Assembly (NCBI GenBank): GCA_946885765.1
Contig: CAMPHD010000087.1
Span: 1 to 10,289, forward strand
Source: an uncultured Thalassospira sp.
GTDB lineage: Bacteria; Pseudomonadota; Alphaproteobacteria; Rhodospirillales_A; Thalassospiraceae
Reading direction: 5' to 3'
DNA length: 10,289 nt
Shown: positions 7,195-10,289 of the stretch, in pieces
How positions within the stretch are numbered: the first letter of the stretch is position 1
Layout of the letters: each line of letters opens with the position of its first letter
Notes under the pieces: model-generated
What the model saw: only the letters and a program-made list of their open reading frames with translations
Database searches by the model: none
What the model was told of the DNA's origin: nothing
Position numbers and translations under genes: made by a program

Positions 7195-7641
7195 ATGACA
7201 AAACCCGTCTACATTCTGAATGGGCCGAATTTGAACCTGCTGGGACAGCGTCAGCCGAAAATCTACGGTGCGACCACCTTGCAGGATATCGACAGCATGT
7301 GTTCGGCACATGGGTCGGAAATTGGCCTGCCTGTCGTCTTTCGTCAAAGCAATCATGAAGGCGAACTGGTTGACTGGATTCAGGAAGCCCGGCAAGAAGC
7401 TGCTGGCATTATTATCAATGCTGGGGCATATACGCACACATCGGTTGCGATCCTTGACGCATTGCTGGCATCTGATTTGCCGGTCGTCGAGGTGCATCTG
7501 TCAAATATTCATCAGCGGGACGCATTCAGACATCATTCTTACGTCTCGAAAGCTGCAAAAGGCATGATCTGTGGTTTTGGCGCACAGGGTTATATTCTTG
7601 GCCTTGATGCCATCAGATCACTGATCCACACACCATCATAA
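7195..7641 (+). CDS. aroQ: Type II 3-dehydroquinate dehydratase
   Basis: It is 148 residues, full length for the type II enzyme, which dehydrates 3-dehydroquinate to 3-dehydroshikimate in the shikimate pathway as a cytoplasmic dodecamer. The visible signature is [11 protein letters not shown] (7-17), followed by the flexible lid with Arg19 and catalytic Tyr24 in IYG. Substrate-pocket residues are Asn75 in [10 protein letters not shown], His81, His101 in EVHLSN, and Arg112 in FRHHS. The residue before Ile-Tyr-Gly is Lys (QPKIYG), where Glu is common, a mild variation. ATG 7195 gives the usual start [12 protein letters not shown] and has GGGA four bases upstream; an in-frame ATG at 7174 adds seven unconserved residues. 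accB starts 12 bases after the stop, so aroQ is the first gene of an aroQ-accB-accC operon, a common arrangement in bacteria. Confidence 0.97.
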   Translation: MTKPVYILNGPNLNLLGQRQPKIYGATTLQDIDSMCSAHGSEIGLPVVFRQSNHEGELVDWIQEARQEAAGIIINAGAYTHTSVAILDALLASDLPVVEVHLSNIHQRDAFRHHSYVSKAAKGMICGFGAQGYILGLDAIRSLIHTPS

Positions 7642-7652
7642 AAGATATCGAA

Positions 7653-8096
7653 ATGAGCAAGTTCAACATCGACAACGATACCATTCGCCAGCTCGCCGAG
7701 CTGCTGGACGAGACCAACCTGACCGAGATCGAAGTTGCCGCAGGCGACAATCGCATTCGTGTCGCCCGTCAGGGTACCATGGTTGCAGCCGCTCCGGCTG
7801 CTGCACCGGTTGCTGCGGCACCTGCTGCTGCTCCGGCGGCACCTGCTGATGCGGGTTCCCATCCGGGTGCTGTTAAATCGCCGATGGTTGGCGTGGTCTA
7901 TTTCGCACCGGAACCCGGCGCTGCACCGTTCATTTCGGTCGGTTCCAGCGTTTCCGAAGGCCAGACCCTGATGCTGATCGAAGCAATGAAAACCTTCAAC
8001 CCGATCCGCGCGCCGAAATCCGGCAAAATCAGCCAGATCATCGCAACCGACGGCCATCCGGTCGAGTATGACGAGCCGCTGGTCATTATTGAATAA
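7653..8096 (+). CDS. accB: Biotin carboxyl carrier protein of acetyl-CoA carboxylase
   Basis: It is 147 residues, of typical length. Residues 1-40 form the conserved N-terminal helix-containing segment ([19 protein letters not shown]). Residues about 44-66 are a flexible Ala/Pro linker of near-repeating APAA units. Residues about 70-147 are the biotinyl domain with EAMKTFN, Lys113 being the biotinylation site, between the two half-repeats of the hammerhead fold. The protein carries carboxybiotin between biotin carboxylase (AccC, encoded 17 bases downstream) and the carboxyltransferase AccAD, which is not in this window, to make malonyl-CoA for fatty-acid synthesis. The ATG at 7653 has only a weak purine-rich leader (AAAGATATCGAA), consistent with coupling to aroQ just upstream. 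Confidence 0.98.
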   Translation: MSKFNIDNDTIRQLAELLDETNLTEIEVAAGDNRIRVARQGTMVAAAPAAAPVAAAPAAAPAAPADAGSHPGAVKSPMVGVVYFAPEPGAAPFISVGSSVSEGQTLMLIEAMKTFNPIRAPKSGKISQIIATDGHPVEYDEPLVIIE

Positions 8097-8113
8097 GCCG
8101 GGGTAAACACCGC

Positions 8114-9457
8114 ATGTTCGACAAACTCCTGATTGCCAACCGTGGCGAAATCGCGCTGCGTATTCAGCGCGCCTGCCGCGAAATGGGCATCAAAACTGTC
8201 GCGGTGCATTCCACCGCCGATGCCGATGCCATGCATGTGCGCCTGGCAGACGAAGCCGTCTGCATCGGCCCGGCCGCATCGAAAGACAGCTATCTGAATA
8301 TTCCGGCGATCCTGTCGGCAGCCGAAATCACCGGGGCGGAAGCCATCCATCCGGGTTACGGCTTCCTGTCGGAAAATGCCGACTTTGCCGCCATGGTCGA
8401 AGAACACGGCTTTGCCTTTGTTGGCCCGTCGGCGGAACATATCCGCATGATGGGTGACAAGATCACTGCCAAAATCACCGCCGCAAAACTGGGCATTCCG
8501 GTTGTTCCGGGTTCGGACGGGGAAATCACCACCGTTGCCGAAGCCCAGAAATGCGCCAAGGAAATCGGTTATCCGGTCCTGATCAAGGCATCGGGCGGCG
8601 GCGGCGGCCGCGGTATGAAAGTGGTCGAGCGCGACGAAGACCTTGCCGAAGCATTTTCCATGACCCGCAAGGAAGCATTGCAGAACTTTGGCAATGCCGC
8701 GGTTTATATGGAAAAATACCTTGGCAAACCGCGCCATATCGAACTTCAGGTTATCGGCGACTCCCACGGGAATGCCGTCCATCTGTTCGAACGCGACTGC
8801 TCCCTGCAGCGTCGTCACCAGAAAGTGCTTGAAGAAGCGCCTTCGCCGACGCTGACACCGGAAGAACGCGAACGCATCGGTTCGACCGTTGCCAACGCGA
8901 TGCGTGGCATGGGGTATCGCAATGCCGGGACGATCGAATTCCTGTATGAAAACGGCGAGTTCTATTTCATTGAAATGAACACCCGTCTACAGGTCGAACA
9001 TCCGGTTACCGAAGCGATTTCGGGCGTTGACCTTGTTCGCGAGCAGATCCGCGTTGCGGCTGGTCTTGAATTGTCCTTTACGCAGGAAGATCTGGAAATT
9101 CACGGCCATGCGATTGAATGCCGCATCAATGCCGAAGATCCGGAAACCTTTGTGCCGTCACCGGGCAAGATCAAGGAATATCATGCACCGGGCGGTTTGG
9201 GCGTTCGTGTTGATAGCGGTATCTATACCGGTTATTCGATCCCGCCCTATTATGACAGCATGATCGCAAAACTGATCGTGCATGGCCGTGACCGCGAAGA
9301 ATGCATGATGCGCCTGCGTCGTGCATTGGCCGAATATGCGATTGGCGGGATCAAAACCACGATTCCGCTGCATCAGAAGCTTCTGGCGCAGCCTGATATC
9401 CAGAAAGGTGATTACGATATTCACTGGCTGGAAAAATTCATGGGCATGAAGAAGTAA
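8114..9457 (+). CDS. accC: Biotin carboxylase subunit of acetyl-CoA carboxylase
   Basis: It is 447 residues, matching the usual ATP-grasp biotin carboxylase. It carboxylates AccB-bound biotin with bicarbonate and ATP. Domains in order are the N-terminal Rossmann-like domain ([17 protein letters not shown]), the ATP-grasp domain from about 114, and the C-terminal domain from about 325. Key residues seen are Lys116 in GDKITAK, Lys158 before the Gly-rich loop GGGGGRGM (161-168), His208, Lys237 in [11 protein letters not shown], Glu275, Glu287 and Arg291 in [16 protein letters not shown], Glu295, and Arg337 in ECRINAEDP. All fall at expected spacing, so the enzyme should be active. It starts 17 bases after accB with GGGG upstream of the ATG. 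It is the last gene of the operon, followed directly by a strong terminator. Confidence 0.98.
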   Translation: MFDKLLIANRGEIALRIQRACREMGIKTVAVHSTADADAMHVRLADEAVCIGPAASKDSYLNIPAILSAAEITGAEAIHPGYGFLSENADFAAMVEEHGFAFVGPSAEHIRMMGDKITAKITAAKLGIPVVPGSDGEITTVAEAQKCAKEIGYPVLIKASGGGGGRGMKVVERDEDLAEAFSMTRKEALQNFGNAAVYMEKYLGKPRHIELQVIGDSHGNAVHLFERDCSLQRRHQKVLEEAPSPTLTPEERERIGSTVANAMRGMGYRNAGTIEFLYENGEFYFIEMNTRLQVEHPVTEAISGVDLVREQIRVAAGLELSFTQEDLEIHGHAIECRINAEDPETFVPSPGKIKEYHAPGGLGVRVDSGIYTGYSIPPYYDSMIAKLIVHGRDREECMMRLRRALAEYAIGGIKTTIPLHQKLLAQPDIQKGDYDIHWLEKFMGMKK

Positions 9458-9475
9458 CATTCTTTATCCCGACGC

Positions 9476-9512
9476 AAAAAAGCGGGGCTTCCTTTCGGGG
9501 AGCCCCGTTTTT
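9476..9512 (+). terminator. Rho-independent terminator after accC
   Basis: CGGGGCT (9483-9489) pairs with AGCCCCG (9501-9507), extended by a T-G wobble and two C-G pairs to ten pairs around a five-base loop. Five T follow (9508-9512). Six A at 9476-9481 on the left could give some termination on the minus strand too. It lies about 20 bases past the accC stop. Confidence 0.9.
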
Positions 9513-9687
9513 GTTTGAGAATTTCGAGCATTTTACCGATGCCGGTACGAAGAATTAATCATACATTTCGATTATCATGCCAAACATGGCGGATGGGCTG
9601 CAAGCTGCTATCTTGTCAGAACCGCGCACGTTCACATATGTAAACAGACGACTTGCAAACAGGACCGAAACCATTATCACCGCGATC

Positions 9688-10289
9688 ATGTCGAACCAGC
9701 TGACCCCTGATCTGTTGATCCGTGCCTATTCGGTCGGCCTGTTTCCCATGGCCGAAAGCCATGATGACCCGACCCTGTACTGGATCGATCCCGAATGGCG
9801 TGGCGTATTGCCACTGGACGGCTTCCACGTGCCCAGAAGCCTGCGCAAGGCCGTGCGAAAAGGGACATACAAAGTCCATGTAAACAAGGCATTTCCCGAT
9901 GTCATTCGTGCCTGCGCAGAACCAAGCGCCAGCAGGGACGACACATGGATCAATGACAATATCCTTGATGCCTATTGTGCGCTTCACAAGATGGGTTGTG
10001 CCCATTCGATCGAGGCATGGCTTGATGGCAAGTTGGTCGGCGGGCTTTATGGCGTCAGCCTTGGTCAGGCATTTTTTGGTGAAAGCATGTTTTCGCGTGC
10101 GACCAATGCCTCAAAGGTGGCACTGGTGCATCTTGTCGCCCTTTTGCGGCAAGGCGGTTACACACTGCTTGATACCCAGTTCGTCAATGATCATCTGAAA
10201 CAGTTCGGAGTGGTCGAAATCCCGCGGGAACGTTATCGTTCCGATCTTGCCCGTGCGCTTGCCGGACGGGCAAGCCTGCCGTTTGAAGC
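9688..10289 (+). CDS. aat: Leucyl/phenylalanyl-tRNA-protein transferase (3' end outside window)
   Basis: About 200 codons are visible and the frame is still open at the right edge, so only a short C-terminus is missing. The enzyme transfers Leu or Phe from aminoacyl-tRNA to proteins with N-terminal Arg or Lys, marking them for ClpS/ClpAP degradation in the cytoplasm. Family signatures include [20 protein letters not shown] (5-24), [44 protein letters not shown], and [20 protein letters not shown]. The start ATG 9688 gives the short N-terminus usual for alphaproteobacterial members but has no clear ribosome site. In-frame ATGs at 9577 and 9586 would add 34-37 residues that do not resemble the family. 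It follows the accC terminator by 175 bases, so it probably has its own promoter, which I could not identify. The accB-accC-aat order is familiar from alphaproteobacteria. Confidence 0.96.
   Translation, partial: MSNQLTPDLLIRAYSVGLFPMAESHDDPTLYWIDPEWRGVLPLDGFHVPRSLRKAVRKGTYKVHVNKAFPDVIRACAEPSASRDDTWINDNILDAYCALHKMGCAHSIEAWLDGKLVGGLYGVSLGQAFFGESMFSRATNASKVALVHLVALLRQGGYTLLDTQFVNDHLKQFGVVEIPRERYRSDLARALAGRASLPFE

Noticed and set aside
7782..7850. GCTGCTCCGG-like repeating sequence in accB as a tandem repeat element.
   Set aside because: It encodes the normal Ala/Pro linker of biotin carrier proteins, so the repetition follows from amino-acid composition.
7898..8818. Long minus-strand open frame (306 codons) opposite accB and accC.
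   Set aside because: Both accB and accC are unmistakable on the plus strand; this is a codon-bias shadow.

Overview
This window looks like ordinary core chromosome of an alphaproteobacterium, probably Rhodospirillales. I would guess a Thalassospira-like organism. That guess rests on protein character, the fused thiS-thiG gene and the run aroQ-accB-accC-aat; no database search was possible. Base and codon use look uniform. I see no mobile element, tRNA, rRNA, CRISPR array or phage gene.

Layout from left to right. Positions 1-281 hold the end of an Ala/Pro/Lys-rich protein, most likely the disordered tail of RNase E, closed by a bidirectional terminator. Two minus-strand genes follow: a class I/II PLP aminotransferase (367-1518) and, upstream of it, a short and divergent gamma-glutamyltransferase-like lipoprotein (1594-2928), with a terminator between them. 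Divergent from these is a plus-strand cell-envelope group: a periplasmic M48 metalloprotease with a helical-repeat tail (2984-4330), an almost abutting lipoprotein of unknown function (4345-4995), and a DsbA/ScsC-type thiol oxidoreductase (5082-5843). A perfect 34-bp palindromic terminator separates that group from the convergent gene for a ThiS-ThiG fusion (5955-6950, minus).

After a 244-bp divergent gap come aroQ (7195-7641), accB (7653-8096) and accC (8114-9457), tightly packed and probably one operon behind a recognisable promoter and ending in a strong terminator. The start and most of aat (leucyl/phenylalanyl-tRNA-protein transferase) runs off the right edge from 9688.

Functionally, the middle block handles envelope protein quality control (protease, lipoprotein, disulfide chemistry). 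The right block covers shikimate-pathway dehydroquinase, fatty-acid initiation by acetyl-CoA carboxylase, and N-end-rule tagging. I found no convincing undescribed system. The most interesting points are the internal Gly-Gly of the ThiS-ThiG fusion, the apparent loss of catalytic residues in the GGT-like lipoprotein, the uncertain starts in the divergent GGT/M48 region, and the uncharacterised lipoprotein between the protease and the oxidoreductase.
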